DNA from: Robertmurraya korlensis NBRC 107688
GTDB lineage: Bacteria; Bacillota; Bacilli; Bacillales; Cytobacillaceae
Length of the DNA stretch: 64,000 nucleotides
NCBI RefSeq assembly: GCF_001591645.1
Contig: NZ_BCVH01000010.1
Location: forward strand, 1 to 64,000
Reading direction: 5' to 3'
The notes beneath the pieces were generated by a model that ran no database searches, was not told where the DNA came from, and saw only the letters and a list, made by a program, of their open reading frames with translations. Shown piece after piece: positions 7,471 through 16,162 of the stretch; within the stretch, counting starts at the first letter, position 1; each line of letters opens with the position of its first letter. The translations under genes were made by a program, and so were the position numbers.

Positions 7471-8220
7471 ATGAAACTAATTGAAGTAAAAAACTATGAG
7501 CATATGTGTGAACTGGCAGCAAGTTATATCAGTGATAAGGTCCGTGCTAATCCAAACATTACGCTAGGATTAGCAACTGGGGGAACACCACTAGGGACGT
7601 ATAAAAAGCTGATTGAGGATTATAAGCATGGAAAAACATCTTACAAACAAGTTGTTAGCTTTAACCTGGACGAATATATTGGGTTAACAGGACAGAGTCC
7701 AAATAGCTATCGTTACTATATGAATGATAACTTTTTTGATCATATTGATATTGATCAGGATAATACCTTTGTACCAAATGGAATAGCGACAGACCTTGAT
7801 CAAGAGTGTAAAAATTATGAGGAGCAAATTCGAGCTAAAGGAGAAATTGATCTTCAGTTATTGGGAATTGGGTCAAACGGTCATATTGGCTTCAATGAAC
7901 CGGGCGCTTCTTTTGAATCGTATACGCATGTGGTTGAGTTAACTGAATCAACAAGAGAAGCAAATTCCATCTATTTTGAGAGGATGGAGGATGTTCCAAA
8001 AAAGGCGATTACAATGGGGATTGCTTCGATTATGAAGAGCAAGGAAATTCTTTTACTAGTGTCAGGTGAGCATAAGCATGATTCGTTAGCCAAACTATTA
8101 ACCGGAGATCTAACCGAGCAGTTTCCGGCATCCATCTTAAAGCAACATCCTTCTGTCACTATTATTGCGGATGCAGCTGCCATTGGAAATTTAAATATAA
8201 AGGAAGTTATGTATGATTAA
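7471..8220 (+). CDS. nagB: Glucosamine-6-phosphate deaminase
   Basis: Converts glucosamine 6-phosphate to fructose 6-phosphate and ammonia. The 249-residue protein has the phosphate loop GLATGGTPLGTYK (about 33-45), the NLDEYIGL motif (about 68) with catalytic Asp, and LGIGSNGHIGFNEPG (about 130-144) with the catalytic His. The length matches Gram-positive NagB, which lacks the allosteric C-terminal extension of the E. coli enzyme. The start is three bases after nagA, and the end overlaps nagR by 8 bp. Confidence 0.96.
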   Translation: MKLIEVKNYEHMCELAASYISDKVRANPNITLGLATGGTPLGTYKKLIEDYKHGKTSYKQVVSFNLDEYIGLTGQSPNSYRYYMNDNFFDHIDIDQDNTFVPNGIATDLDQECKNYEEQIRAKGEIDLQLLGIGSNGHIGFNEPGASFESYTHVVELTESTREANSIYFERMEDVPKKAITMGIASIMKSKEILLLVSGEHKHDSLAKLLTGDLTEQFPASILKQHPSVTIIADAAAIGNLNIKEVMYD

Positions 8221-8935
8221 TAAAAACTCGCCTATTCCCATCTATTATCAGCTGGAGGAGCTGATAAAGGATCAAATTGAAAAAGGGGATCTGAAGCCTG
8301 GAGATGCCCTTCCACCGGAACGCGAGTATGCGGAAACCTACCAAATTAGTCGTATGACGGTTCGACAAGCGTTCACAAAGCTAGTGAACGACGGTTATTT
8401 ATACCGTTTGCAAGGAAAGGGTACCTTTGTAGCAGAAAGAAAAGTGGAGCAAGGATTACAAGGACTAACCAGCTTTACCGAGGATATGAGGGCAAGGGGA
8501 TTGGAGCCGGGAAGCCAGCTTATAAACTTCGAAGTCATTCCAGCACCGGTCCGTATTGCTAAATATCTTTCAATTGAGGAAAGTAGTCCTGTGTACGAAA
8601 TCAAACGAATCCGTCTGGCTGATCAGGTGCCAATGGCACTTGAAACTACTTATATATCCACAGACAAGGTAAAGGGGCTAACACAAGAGATTGTGAATCG
8701 TTCGTTGTATGAGTATATCGAGGGTACGTTAGGCTATAAAATCGATCATGCAAGACAAATTATCGAATCATCGGTGGCGAATCAAATTGAATCAGAGTTT
8801 TTACGTATTCAAGAGGGAGCTCCGATTATGCTAATCCAGAGAAACACATATCTTGAAGATGAAACCCCTATTGAAGTCGTGAAGTCCTCTTATCGGGCAG
8901 ATCGCTACAAGTTTATGATCGACATGAAGAGGTAG
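8213..8935 (+). CDS. nagR: GntR/HutC-family repressor NagR (YvoA-like)
   Basis: A 240-residue regulator with a winged helix (residues 5-72; PPEREYAETYQISRMTVRQA is the recognition region) and a UTRA effector domain (about 85-235). This is the architecture of B. subtilis NagR/YvoA, which binds GlcN6P and GlcNAc6P. Being third in the GlcNAc operon, with a clear dre site upstream of nagA, it almost certainly autoregulates the operon. The start codon lies inside the nagB end (ATGATTAA), so translation is coupled. Confidence 0.93.
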   Translation: MINKNSPIPIYYQLEELIKDQIEKGDLKPGDALPPEREYAETYQISRMTVRQAFTKLVNDGYLYRLQGKGTFVAERKVEQGLQGLTSFTEDMRARGLEPGSQLINFEVIPAPVRIAKYLSIEESSPVYEIKRIRLADQVPMALETTYISTDKVKGLTQEIVNRSLYEYIEGTLGYKIDHARQIIESSVANQIESEFLRIQEGAPIMLIQRNTYLEDETPIEVVKSSYRADRYKFMIDMKR

Positions 8936-8953
8936 AAGGGGAGGTGGGAGAAC

Positions 8954-9703
8954 ATGATCAAAGAGTATTTTCAAAAGCTGAGAGAGTTACTCGATGAGGT
9001 TGAAAATGAAGAACAGGACAAAATGAGTATAGCGGCTCATGAGATTGCTCGTTGTATACAAAACGATGGAATCGTTCATGTGTTTGGCTCTGGACACTCC
9101 CATATGCTAGCGGAAGAACTCTTTTACCGTGCAGGTGGACTCGCTCCGATTAGCCCCATTCTCATAGAGGATTTGATGCTGCATAAAGGAGCCGTTGAAT
9201 CATCCAATCTAGAAAAAAAGAGTGGTCTAGCAAAAGGGAAGCTATCTTCTAGCAAGATTCTAGCAGGTGATATCGTAATCGTGGCTTCAACTTCTGGAAG
9301 AAATCCCGTTCCGATTGAAGTAGCAGAAATTGCGAGGGAGAGGGGCGCGTATATCATTGCAATTACTTCCCCTCGTTATGCAGCTACACAAGCTTCTAGG
9401 CATGAAAGTGGAAAGTACTTGTTTGAAATGGTTGATTTGACCATCGATAATCACATAGAGGTTGGCGACACCCTTTTGCACCATCCAAATAGTGCAAGTG
9501 GGTTTAGCTCTGGTTCTTCCATTATCGGTATGACGATCGTGAATGCAATTATGGCTGAAACCATTCAGCTGATGCTTGAAGAGGGAAAAGAACCTCCTGT
9601 GTTTTTAAGCAATAATGCCAACGATGCTGGTTCGCATAATCAACGTTTAATTGATCGATACAAAGAAAGAATCCCAATGTTAGTTACAAATATCTATAAA
9701 TAA
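8954..9703 (+). CDS. SIS-domain protein, UPF0309-type
   Basis: A 249-residue sugar-phosphate isomerase-fold protein. The SIS domain has the loop VFGSGHSHMLAEELF (about 42-56), the VASTSGRNPVP segment (about 110), and the PNSASGFSSGSS element. It resembles the UPF0309 proteins found next to GlcNAc or MurNAc genes in several Bacilli. It lacks MurQ signature residues, so I would not call it an etherase. Its place between nagR and the PTS gene implies action on an amino-sugar phosphate, perhaps an epimerisation or isomerisation. GGGGAGGTGGGAG precedes the ATG, 18 bp after nagR. Confidence 0.8.
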   Translation: MIKEYFQKLRELLDEVENEEQDKMSIAAHEIARCIQNDGIVHVFGSGHSHMLAEELFYRAGGLAPISPILIEDLMLHKGAVESSNLEKKSGLAKGKLSSSKILAGDIVIVASTSGRNPVPIEVAEIARERGAYIIAITSPRYAATQASRHESGKYLFEMVDLTIDNHIEVGDTLLHHPNSASGFSSGSSIIGMTIVNAIMAETIQLMLEEGKEPPVFLSNNANDAGSHNQRLIDRYKERIPMLVTNIYK

Positions 9704-9734
9704 CTTTTTTGAGGAGAAAGAGGAGGAAAACAAA

Positions 9735-11183
9735 ATGGTGATGAAGTATTTACAAAAAATTGGTCGTTCACTTATGCTTCCTGTGGCCGTTTTACCGGCA
9801 GCAGCCATTCTGATGGGGATTGGATATTGGATAGATCCGTCTGGCTGGGGAGCAGGAAGTCCAGTTGCGGCGTTCCTGATTAAAGCAGGAGGATCCATCA
9901 TCGATAATATGGCCATTCTTTTTGCGGTTGGGGTTGCTCTTGGAATGTCCAAGGATAAAGATGGATCTGCAGCCCTAAGTGGCCTCGTGGCATATTTGGT
10001 TGTTACGACATTGCTTTCAACGAATGCTGTGGCCATGCTTCAAGGGATTGATCCAGCAGAGGTAAATGCTGCGTTTGGAAAAATCGGAAATCAATTTATT
10101 GGTATTTTATCAGGGTTAGTGGCAGCGTTTGCATATAATCGCTTTAGTCATGTAAAACTGCCAGATGCCCTTGCCTTTTTTAGTGGGAAACGTCTCGTAC
10201 CTATAATGACTGCTGTGTCTATGTTAGTGGTATCATTAGTTCTTTTCTTTGCATGGCCAGTTATTTTCACTGGGTTGGTTTCATTCGGTACAGCGTTCAG
10301 TAAGCTTGATTTTATCGGAGCAGGATTGTATGGATTCTTTAACCGCTTATTAATTCCAACAGGGTTACACCACGCACTCAACTCTGTATTCTGGTTTGAT
10401 GTGGCTGGCATTAACGATATCGGTAACTTCTGGTCTGGAAATGGAACAAAAGGAACAACAGGTATGTACCAAGCTGGTTTCTTCCCTGTCATGATGTTTG
10501 GTTTACCGGCAGCGGCACTTGCGATGTATCATACAGCTAAAACCGCTCGTAAAAAGCAAGTGGCTTCCTTAATGCTTGCGGCAGGATTTGCTTCATTCTT
10601 TACTGGGGTAACAGAACCGTTAGAGTTCGCATTTATGTTCGTTGCACCAATGTTATATGTGGTTCACGCGGTGTTAACAGGAATTTCTTTAGCTGTGGCA
10701 TCCCTTTTCCACTGGACTGCTGGATTTGGCTTTAGTGCTGGTTTCGTTGACTTTGTATTAAGTTCAAGATTACCACTAGCAAACCAACCATATATGCTTC
10801 TTGTGCAAGGTTTAGTATTTGCAGCAATTTATTATTTCTTATTCCGTTTCTTAATTACAAAGTTTAATTTAATGACACCTGGTCGTGAAGATGAAGCAGA
10901 AGAGGCTGGAGCAACTATGACAGCTAGTGGTGACAAGTTCGCACAAATGGCTGCTGTCATTTATGAGGGCTTAGGTGGAGATACTAATGTTACTTCTGTA
11001 GACAATTGTGTTACTCGTCTTCGTATAGAGGTAAAGGATATGGGAGCTGTTGACCAAGCAAAAATCAAATCAACAGGCATTCCAGGTATCAATATTGTTG
11101 GGCAAAATAGCATTCAAGTAATTGTTGGTACACAAGTGCAATTTGTTGCGGATGAAGTAGAGAAGATTCGTAAGAAGAAGTAG
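9735..11183 (+). CDS. nagP: PTS N-acetylglucosamine transporter, EIICB
   Basis: Imports GlcNAc and phosphorylates it to GlcNAc6P. The 482-residue protein has an EIIC domain of about 10 membrane spans (residues 10-380), with GLHHALNSVFWFD (about 213) and the substrate-site motif TGVTEPLEFAFMF (about 287). A linker precedes the EIIB domain (about 400-482), with phospho-Cys in VDNCVTRLR. There is no EIIA domain, so it must borrow an EIIA-Glc from another protein. AGGAGG lies eight bases before the ATG. It is last in the nag operon, followed by a terminator at 11203. Specificity is inferred from the operon and the NagP/NagE-like sequence. Confidence 0.92.
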   Translation: MVMKYLQKIGRSLMLPVAVLPAAAILMGIGYWIDPSGWGAGSPVAAFLIKAGGSIIDNMAILFAVGVALGMSKDKDGSAALSGLVAYLVVTTLLSTNAVAMLQGIDPAEVNAAFGKIGNQFIGILSGLVAAFAYNRFSHVKLPDALAFFSGKRLVPIMTAVSMLVVSLVLFFAWPVIFTGLVSFGTAFSKLDFIGAGLYGFFNRLLIPTGLHHALNSVFWFDVAGINDIGNFWSGNGTKGTTGMYQAGFFPVMMFGLPAAALAMYHTAKTARKKQVASLMLAAGFASFFTGVTEPLEFAFMFVAPMLYVVHAVLTGISLAVASLFHWTAGFGFSAGFVDFVLSSRLPLANQPYMLLVQGLVFAAIYYFLFRFLITKFNLMTPGREDEAEEAGATMTASGDKFAQMAAVIYEGLGGDTNVTSVDNCVTRLRIEVKDMGAVDQAKIKSTGIPGINIVGQNSIQVIVGTQVQFVADEVEKIRKKK

Positions 11184-11202
11184 GTTTGATTGTTTTTATC
11201 CT

Positions 11203-11235
11203 AAAGAGGATGAGCTACGGCTTGTCCTCTTTTTC
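11203..11235 (+). terminator. Terminator of the nag operon
   Basis: Stem AAAGAGGA/TCCTCTTT (11203-11210 with 11225-11232) with a T-rich tail, 19 bp after nagP. Confidence 0.85.
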
Positions 11236-11353
11236 CTTGGTTAATTTTTAGTAAATTAGGATATTATCTTACATCTTTAAGAAGATTTGGTGGTATACTT
11301 AGGTGTATTTCAGGTGAGAATGTAAAATTCTCGCAGGGGCTGGAGGTGCTTGC

Positions 11354-12553
11354 GTGAGCGCGGAACAAAGGAAAAAGTTAATTGTACTAATGATAAATAT
11401 GTTTATTGCGATTGGGAGCTTCGGTATCATTATCCCAATTTTGCCTGCTTATTTGCAATCGATTGGTCAGGGCGGAACCGCAGCTGGTTTAATGATCGCG
11501 ATATTTGCTGGAGCACAGCTGATTTTCTCACCAATTGCCGGAAAATGGACGGATCAATTTGGTCGAAGAAAAATGATTATATACGGATTAATTGGATTAA
11601 CCGCATCGATGTTTATTTTTTATGCCGTTGATACCATTTGGTGGTTATACGCATCACGGGTAATCGGTGGAATAGGAGCTGCGCTTCTCGTTCCTGCCAT
11701 ATTCGCTTATGTTGCAGACATTACAACGATGGAGCAGCGTGCTAAAGGAAATAGTTTAATTTCAGCAGCTATGTCACTTGGAATTGTCATTGGACCGGGA
11801 ATCGGAGGCTTTTTAACAGATTACGGATTAAAAGTACCCTTCTTGATATCGGCGATTGTATCGCTTGTAGCTGTTATATTTTCCATTATTGTCCTAAAAG
11901 AAAGCCAGCAGGAACAAGCGGAAGGAATTCATTATGATGATGAATCCATGGTCAAAAAGCTAGTTCGATCGGTGAAAATGCCTTATTTTATTCCACTAGT
12001 GATCACCCTTGTAATGAGTTTTGGATTAATGGCTTATGAATCAGTACTAGGCTTGTTTGTTGATAATGAGTTCGGTGCAACCCCTCAGGAAATCGCTTTG
12101 ATGATCACAGCGACAGGGATCATCAGTACGATTGTTCAATTATTTGTTGTTGATCGATTGGTAGTTACCCTTGGTGAGGAGAAGGTACTAACTATTTTCT
12201 TAGCAGTTGCCACGGTAGGATTTCTGTTATCGATTTTTGCTTCAAGCTATGTGTTGTTCTTTGGTATTACGTTACTTATCTTCTTAGCAACGTCGATTCT
12301 ACGCCCGGTGTTAAACACCCTAATTTCAAAGCTTGCTGGTCATGAGCAAGGCTTTGCGATGGGAATGAATAACGCATATATGAGTATTGGTAATATACTT
12401 GGGCCAACACTCGCTGGACTGCTTTACGATGTGAATATCATTTACCCGTTTGTATTAGGGTTAGTATTATTAGTATTTACATTAATGACAACGATGGCTT
12501 GGGTGAAACGTTCACCGAAACAACCGAAATTGGGTACACCTGAAAAGGTATAA
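11354..12553 (+). CDS. MFS multidrug efflux transporter (NorA/Bmr-like)
   Basis: The 399-residue protein has 12 predicted membrane spans. It contains motif A after TM2 (GKWTDQFGRRK, about 64-74) and the drug:H+ antiporter motif C in TM5 (GIVIGPGIGGFL, about 146-157), placing it with 12-TM DHA1 exporters such as Bmr, Blt and NorA. The start is GTG with GGAGGTG six bases upstream. Upstream are TTACAT and an extended -10 TGGTATACT (11291-11299) and a small hairpin (GAGAATGTAAAATTCTC). It is monocistronic. The substrate is unknown. Confidence 0.88.
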   Translation: MSAEQRKKLIVLMINMFIAIGSFGIIIPILPAYLQSIGQGGTAAGLMIAIFAGAQLIFSPIAGKWTDQFGRRKMIIYGLIGLTASMFIFYAVDTIWWLYASRVIGGIGAALLVPAIFAYVADITTMEQRAKGNSLISAAMSLGIVIGPGIGGFLTDYGLKVPFLISAIVSLVAVIFSIIVLKESQQEQAEGIHYDDESMVKKLVRSVKMPYFIPLVITLVMSFGLMAYESVLGLFVDNEFGATPQEIALMITATGIISTIVQLFVVDRLVVTLGEEKVLTIFLAVATVGFLLSIFASSYVLFFGITLLIFLATSILRPVLNTLISKLAGHEQGFAMGMNNAYMSIGNILGPTLAGLLYDVNIIYPFVLGLVLLVFTLMTTMAWVKRSPKQPKLGTPEKV

Positions 12554-12568
12554 AAGATTAATTATTAC

Positions 12569-12600
12569 AACTCGCTTCCCCTAATGGTGAAGCGAGTTTT
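12569..12600 (+). terminator. Rho-independent terminator
   Basis: Stem AACTCGCTTC with GAAGCGAGTT followed by TTTTC, 16 bp after the MFS gene. Confidence 0.85.
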
Positions 12601-12635
12601 CTTATGCTTTAATATAGATAAGGAGAGTGATTAGG

Positions 12636-13676
12636 ATGAAATTTACAATGGGATTTATTGGTTTTGGAAAAAGCGTTATAAGATATCACCTGCCCTATCT
12701 ATTAGTAAGAGATCATGTAAAGGTGAAAAAAATTTACTCCCGCACAAAAAAAGAAGAACTCGAGAACACATATAAAACACATGGAATTGAATTTACATAC
12801 GAACTTAATGAGCTATTAAACGATGCTGAGATCCAGCTAATAAGTATATGTACAGCACACAACAGTCATTATGAGCTAGCAAAGAGATGCCTGGAGCATA
12901 ATAAACATGTGCTTGTTGAAAAACCGTTCGTTACGACGACTGAAGAGGCGAAGGAACTCTTAACAATAGCAAAGGAAAGAAATCTCGTCATTATGCCCTA
13001 TCAAAACCGCCGTTTCGATAGCGATTTCCTAGCGTTAAAAGAGGTGCTCGAAAAAGGATACCTTGGAGAAGTAGTGGAAGTTGAATCACATATGGATTAT
13101 TACCGAACGGAAGCTCCTTCGATACCAGGTGAATTTTACGATGGGGCGTTTTACGGGTTAGGAGTTCATACATTAGATCAGATCGTCTCGTTATTTGGTA
13201 AGTCTGATAAATTGTATTACGATATCCGTTCGATCCGAAATTCGAAAAATCCTGATGACTATTACCATGTGGAATTATTTTACCCAACCTTCAAGGTAAT
13301 CGTGAAAACGAATCACCTAGTGAAAGTTCCATACCCAAGATTCATTGTTCATGGGACAAAGGGAAGCTTTATTAAATACGGAATCGATCGACAGGAAGAG
13401 TTTCTCAAAGCAGGAATGATGCCAGGAAGTGTCGGATTTGGAGAAGATCGTGAAGAGCATTATGGAGTAGTAACCTACACAGATGAACAAGGTCAGGAAG
13501 TTAAACAAAAAATTCCATCCCCTGTTGGAGATTATGGAAAAGTATATGATTCCCTTTACAACCACATTATTAATGGACAGCCGAAATTAGTGAGTGATGA
13601 AGAAGTACTTTTTCTTATGCAGATATTAGAAAACGGAGTAAAGGGAGATAACCCTAAGGTGCTGGCATTCAATTAG
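12636..13676 (+). CDS. Gfo/Idh/MocA-family oxidoreductase
   Basis: A 346-residue NAD(P)-dependent dehydrogenase. The Rossmann fold starts with MGFIGFGKSVIRYHLPYLL. The EKP motif is in KHVLVEKPFVTT (about 93), with MPYQNRRFDSDF (about 121) and the catalytic-region GVHTLDQ (about 171) further on. Its shape resembles the YvaA (IolW)/YhhX/YdgJ branch. A GTG at 12627 is in frame but touches the Shine-Dalgarno (AAGGAGA, 12620-12626), so ATG 12636 is the likely start. It is followed 24 bp later by a 2-hydroxyacid dehydrogenase and then a sugar-efflux-like MFS protein, a set suggesting metabolism of a sugar or sugar acid. The substrate is not readable. Confidence 0.88.
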   Translation: MKFTMGFIGFGKSVIRYHLPYLLVRDHVKVKKIYSRTKKEELENTYKTHGIEFTYELNELLNDAEIQLISICTAHNSHYELAKRCLEHNKHVLVEKPFVTTTEEAKELLTIAKERNLVIMPYQNRRFDSDFLALKEVLEKGYLGEVVEVESHMDYYRTEAPSIPGEFYDGAFYGLGVHTLDQIVSLFGKSDKLYYDIRSIRNSKNPDDYYHVELFYPTFKVIVKTNHLVKVPYPRFIVHGTKGSFIKYGIDRQEEFLKAGMMPGSVGFGEDREEHYGVVTYTDEQGQEVKQKIPSPVGDYGKVYDSLYNHIINGQPKLVSDEEVLFLMQILENGVKGDNPKVLAFN

Positions 13677-13700
13677 AATCTGAAAGGAGAGAGGCTGCAC

Positions 13701-14663
13701 TTGAAGCCGACGGTATATATCACTAGGAAAATTCCTAATGAGATCATTCAAAGGATAGAAGAGCATTGCGTGATTCGAATATGGAAGGAAGAAGATATTG
13801 CTGTACCAAGAAATGTGTTAGAGAAAGAAATTCAGGAAGTGGAAGGGTTATTTTGTTTGTTAACCGACACCATCGATCAATCTTTATTGGAAAAGGCAAA
13901 AAGATTAAAGGTAGTCAGTAATATGGCAGTAGGTTTTAACAATATAGATATTGAAGTAGCAAAGTTAAAAGGAATCACTGTAACCAATACACCAGGAGTA
14001 TTAACAGAAACAACCGCCGATTTAACATTTGCGTTATTAATGGCAACAGCTCGTAGATTAATAGAGTCATCGACTTATTTGAGAAATGGGGACTGGAAAA
14101 CATGGTCTCCTATGCAATTGACTGGTCAAGATGTGTATGGGGCAACATTAGGAATCATCGGTATGGGGAGAATTGGAGCGGCTTTGCTAAAAAGAGCCCA
14201 AGGCTTTGACATGAAAATTCTCTATCATAATCGGTCTCGGAAGCTGGATCTGGAAAAGAAATTTTCTATGACGTATGTTGAAATGGATCAGTTATTAAAA
14301 GAATCTGATTTTGTCTGTATCATGACTCCTTATACTCCGGAAACGAAACATTTGATTGGAGCAAAAGAATTGGCTTTAATGAAAAGCAATGCCATTTTAA
14401 TCAATACCGCACGCGGTGGAATTGTAAATGAGGATGCCTTGTATGATGCATTACAGTCGGGTCAGATTTGGGCAGCAGGATTGGATGTATTTGAGGAGGA
14501 GCCCGTTTTCCTGAACCATTCGTTATTAACACTGCCTAATGTAGTGACTCTTCCTCATATAGGGAGTGCGAGCATAAAAACAAGACTTCAAATGGCCCAT
14601 CTAGCAACAGATAATTTATTATTAGCTTTAAATAATCAAACACCGAAACATGTAGTTGTATAA
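13701..14663 (+). CDS. D-isomer-specific 2-hydroxyacid dehydrogenase (YvcT/GyaR-like)
   Basis: A 320-residue NAD(P)H-dependent reductase of glyoxylate, hydroxypyruvate or 2-ketogluconate type. NMAVGFNNIDIEVAK (about 74) precedes the cofactor fold LGIIGMGRIGAALLKRA (about 151). INTARGGIVNEDAL (about 235) carries the catalytic Arg region. The catalytic Glu lies in FEEEP (about 265), and the catalytic His in LPHIGSAS (about 285). It starts with TTG behind AGGAGAGAGG. It lies 24 bp after the oxidoreductase and 39 bp before the MFS gene, probably one transcript. Confidence 0.9.
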   Translation: MKPTVYITRKIPNEIIQRIEEHCVIRIWKEEDIAVPRNVLEKEIQEVEGLFCLLTDTIDQSLLEKAKRLKVVSNMAVGFNNIDIEVAKLKGITVTNTPGVLTETTADLTFALLMATARRLIESSTYLRNGDWKTWSPMQLTGQDVYGATLGIIGMGRIGAALLKRAQGFDMKILYHNRSRKLDLEKKFSMTYVEMDQLLKESDFVCIMTPYTPETKHLIGAKELALMKSNAILINTARGGIVNEDALYDALQSGQIWAAGLDVFEEEPVFLNHSLLTLPNVVTLPHIGSASIKTRLQMAHLATDNLLLALNNQTPKHVVV

Positions 14664-14702
14664 AAAGTTATAGCTTCATAGTCCAACAGAAGGATTGATG
14701 AT

Positions 14703-15953
14703 ATGAAAAAGAATATGATTACCGTAACAAAGGAAAAGGTACTATTTATTTGGAGAATTCCATCCTTACCTGTTCTTTTTTTAATTAACACCATCCTTGG
14801 TTTTGCCACTTCCTTCTTTATCCCCTACTCATCTCTTTTCGGTATTGATGAAGTCGGAATGAGTAACGCAGCATTCGGTGTCTTTATGACAGTGCTGGCG
14901 TTAGGTGGGGTAACCATTAGCAGTTCGTTGGCAAAGTTATCAGATACAAAGCTTAGTAGAAGATACTTGCTTATCCTTACTACCATCGCTGGGGTGATTG
15001 GGTATATATTATTTGCATACTTACGAAATTATTTTGCTTTGTCTGTAACCGCATTCTTTCTATTGGGGGCATCAGCGGCTGCTGTTCCTCAATTATGGGC
15101 ATATGCAAGAGATGCTTTAAAAGAGGCTGCTATTCCAGCAGAGGATACGCCTTTTATCATGAATATCTTTCGAATGTTTTTTGCCTTAGCTTGGACGGTG
15201 GGCCCTGCTCTAGGGGCCTGGCTCTTAATATTGGTTGACTTCAAAGGGTTGTTTTTATTCGTAGCTGCAGGGTACTTGCTTGCTTTTCTAACTGTTGTGT
15301 TTTTATTACAGGAAGTGTCAAAACAGAAGGTTGTGAGTCAAGAGGCATTGTCAGTAAAAAAATCAATCATCAAACCGCATATTTTTGCCAATCTAGCTGC
15401 GGCACTATTACTATCGACAGCTACTTCTATTCATATGTTAAATGTGCCTCAATTTGTTACGAAGGTACTTCATGGAACGGAAATGGATGTTGGTTTGATT
15501 TTTAGTGTGCCACCGATTTTTGAGGTTCCGATGATGATTGGGCTAGGTTTACTAGCCACAAGAATGGATGTTTCAGTGCTTGTGAAGATTGGATTTATCA
15601 CTGCTCTTACGTATTTTCTTTTATTTAATTTTGTTACCGAGCCTTGGCAAATCTATCCCCTGCAAATCTTAAGTGCCGCACAGGTTTCCATTACGTCTGG
15701 CATTGCTATTTCTTATTTTCAGGATTTTATGCCAGAAGCACCGGGTACGGCAACCACTCTTTACATGAACGCGACACAGATTGGATCTACGGTAGGGTAT
15801 TTGTTGTTCGGACTTATTTCTGAGTTCATCAATTATGACCATATGATTACGGTCTATACTCTTTCTGCCGGCTTGGCATGTGTATTTATGGTTCTTTATG
15901 GAAAAGAGCAAAGACTGCAAACTTCAGCTCAATCGAATGCACCAGGTTTATAA
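14703..15953 (+). CDS. MFS transporter, sugar-efflux (SET) type
   Basis: The 416-residue protein has 12 predicted spans and resembles the SetA/SetB sugar efflux branch: an LYxNATQIG-like element in TM11 (TTLYMNATQIGSTVGYLLFG, about 355) and an early FFIPYSSLFGIDEVGMS segment. It is the third gene of the cluster with two dehydrogenases, so it may export or import the related sugar or acid. The start ATG has AAGGA upstream. Specificity is inferred only. Confidence 0.82.
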   Translation: MKKNMITVTKEKVLFIWRIPSLPVLFLINTILGFATSFFIPYSSLFGIDEVGMSNAAFGVFMTVLALGGVTISSSLAKLSDTKLSRRYLLILTTIAGVIGYILFAYLRNYFALSVTAFFLLGASAAAVPQLWAYARDALKEAAIPAEDTPFIMNIFRMFFALAWTVGPALGAWLLILVDFKGLFLFVAAGYLLAFLTVVFLLQEVSKQKVVSQEALSVKKSIIKPHIFANLAAALLLSTATSIHMLNVPQFVTKVLHGTEMDVGLIFSVPPIFEVPMMIGLGLLATRMDVSVLVKIGFITALTYFLLFNFVTEPWQIYPLQILSAAQVSITSGIAISYFQDFMPEAPGTATTLYMNATQIGSTVGYLLFGLISEFINYDHMITVYTLSAGLACVFMVLYGKEQRLQTSAQSNAPGL

Positions 15954-15985
15954 ATTAAGGCTGTTTTCGTAAAGTTTGTTGTTTT

Positions 15986-16013
15986 GGAAAAATCCTAAAA
16001 GCCGGATTTTTCC
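15986..16013. terminator. Perfect palindrome, possible terminator or repeat-element hairpin
   Basis: The 10-bp stem GGAAAAATCC/GGATTTTTCC encloses an 8-base loop, 33 bp after the MFS stop. It lacks a T-tract beyond the stem. The 16014-16162 stretch holds no gene. It has an imperfect inverted repeat GAAACAAA-TAG-TTTATTTC (16090-16108) upstream of the aldo/keto reductase, which could be an operator. Confidence 0.5.
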
Positions 16014-16162
16014 CCGCATAACGCTGGGTTTATTGGTCTATTTGGAGATTAGCTCTTTTCTAAGGATGATAATATACTGATTGGCTGTTGAAACAAATAG
16101 TTTATTTCCTAAAAAGTGTGTATATAGCAACAACTAAATTAAAGAGAAAAGAGGAATAAAAC

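Noticed and set aside
15961-16162. Remnant of an insertion sequence before the aldo/keto reductase gene
   Set aside because: Only one palindrome and a leader-like sequence are present, with no transposase fragment or target duplication.
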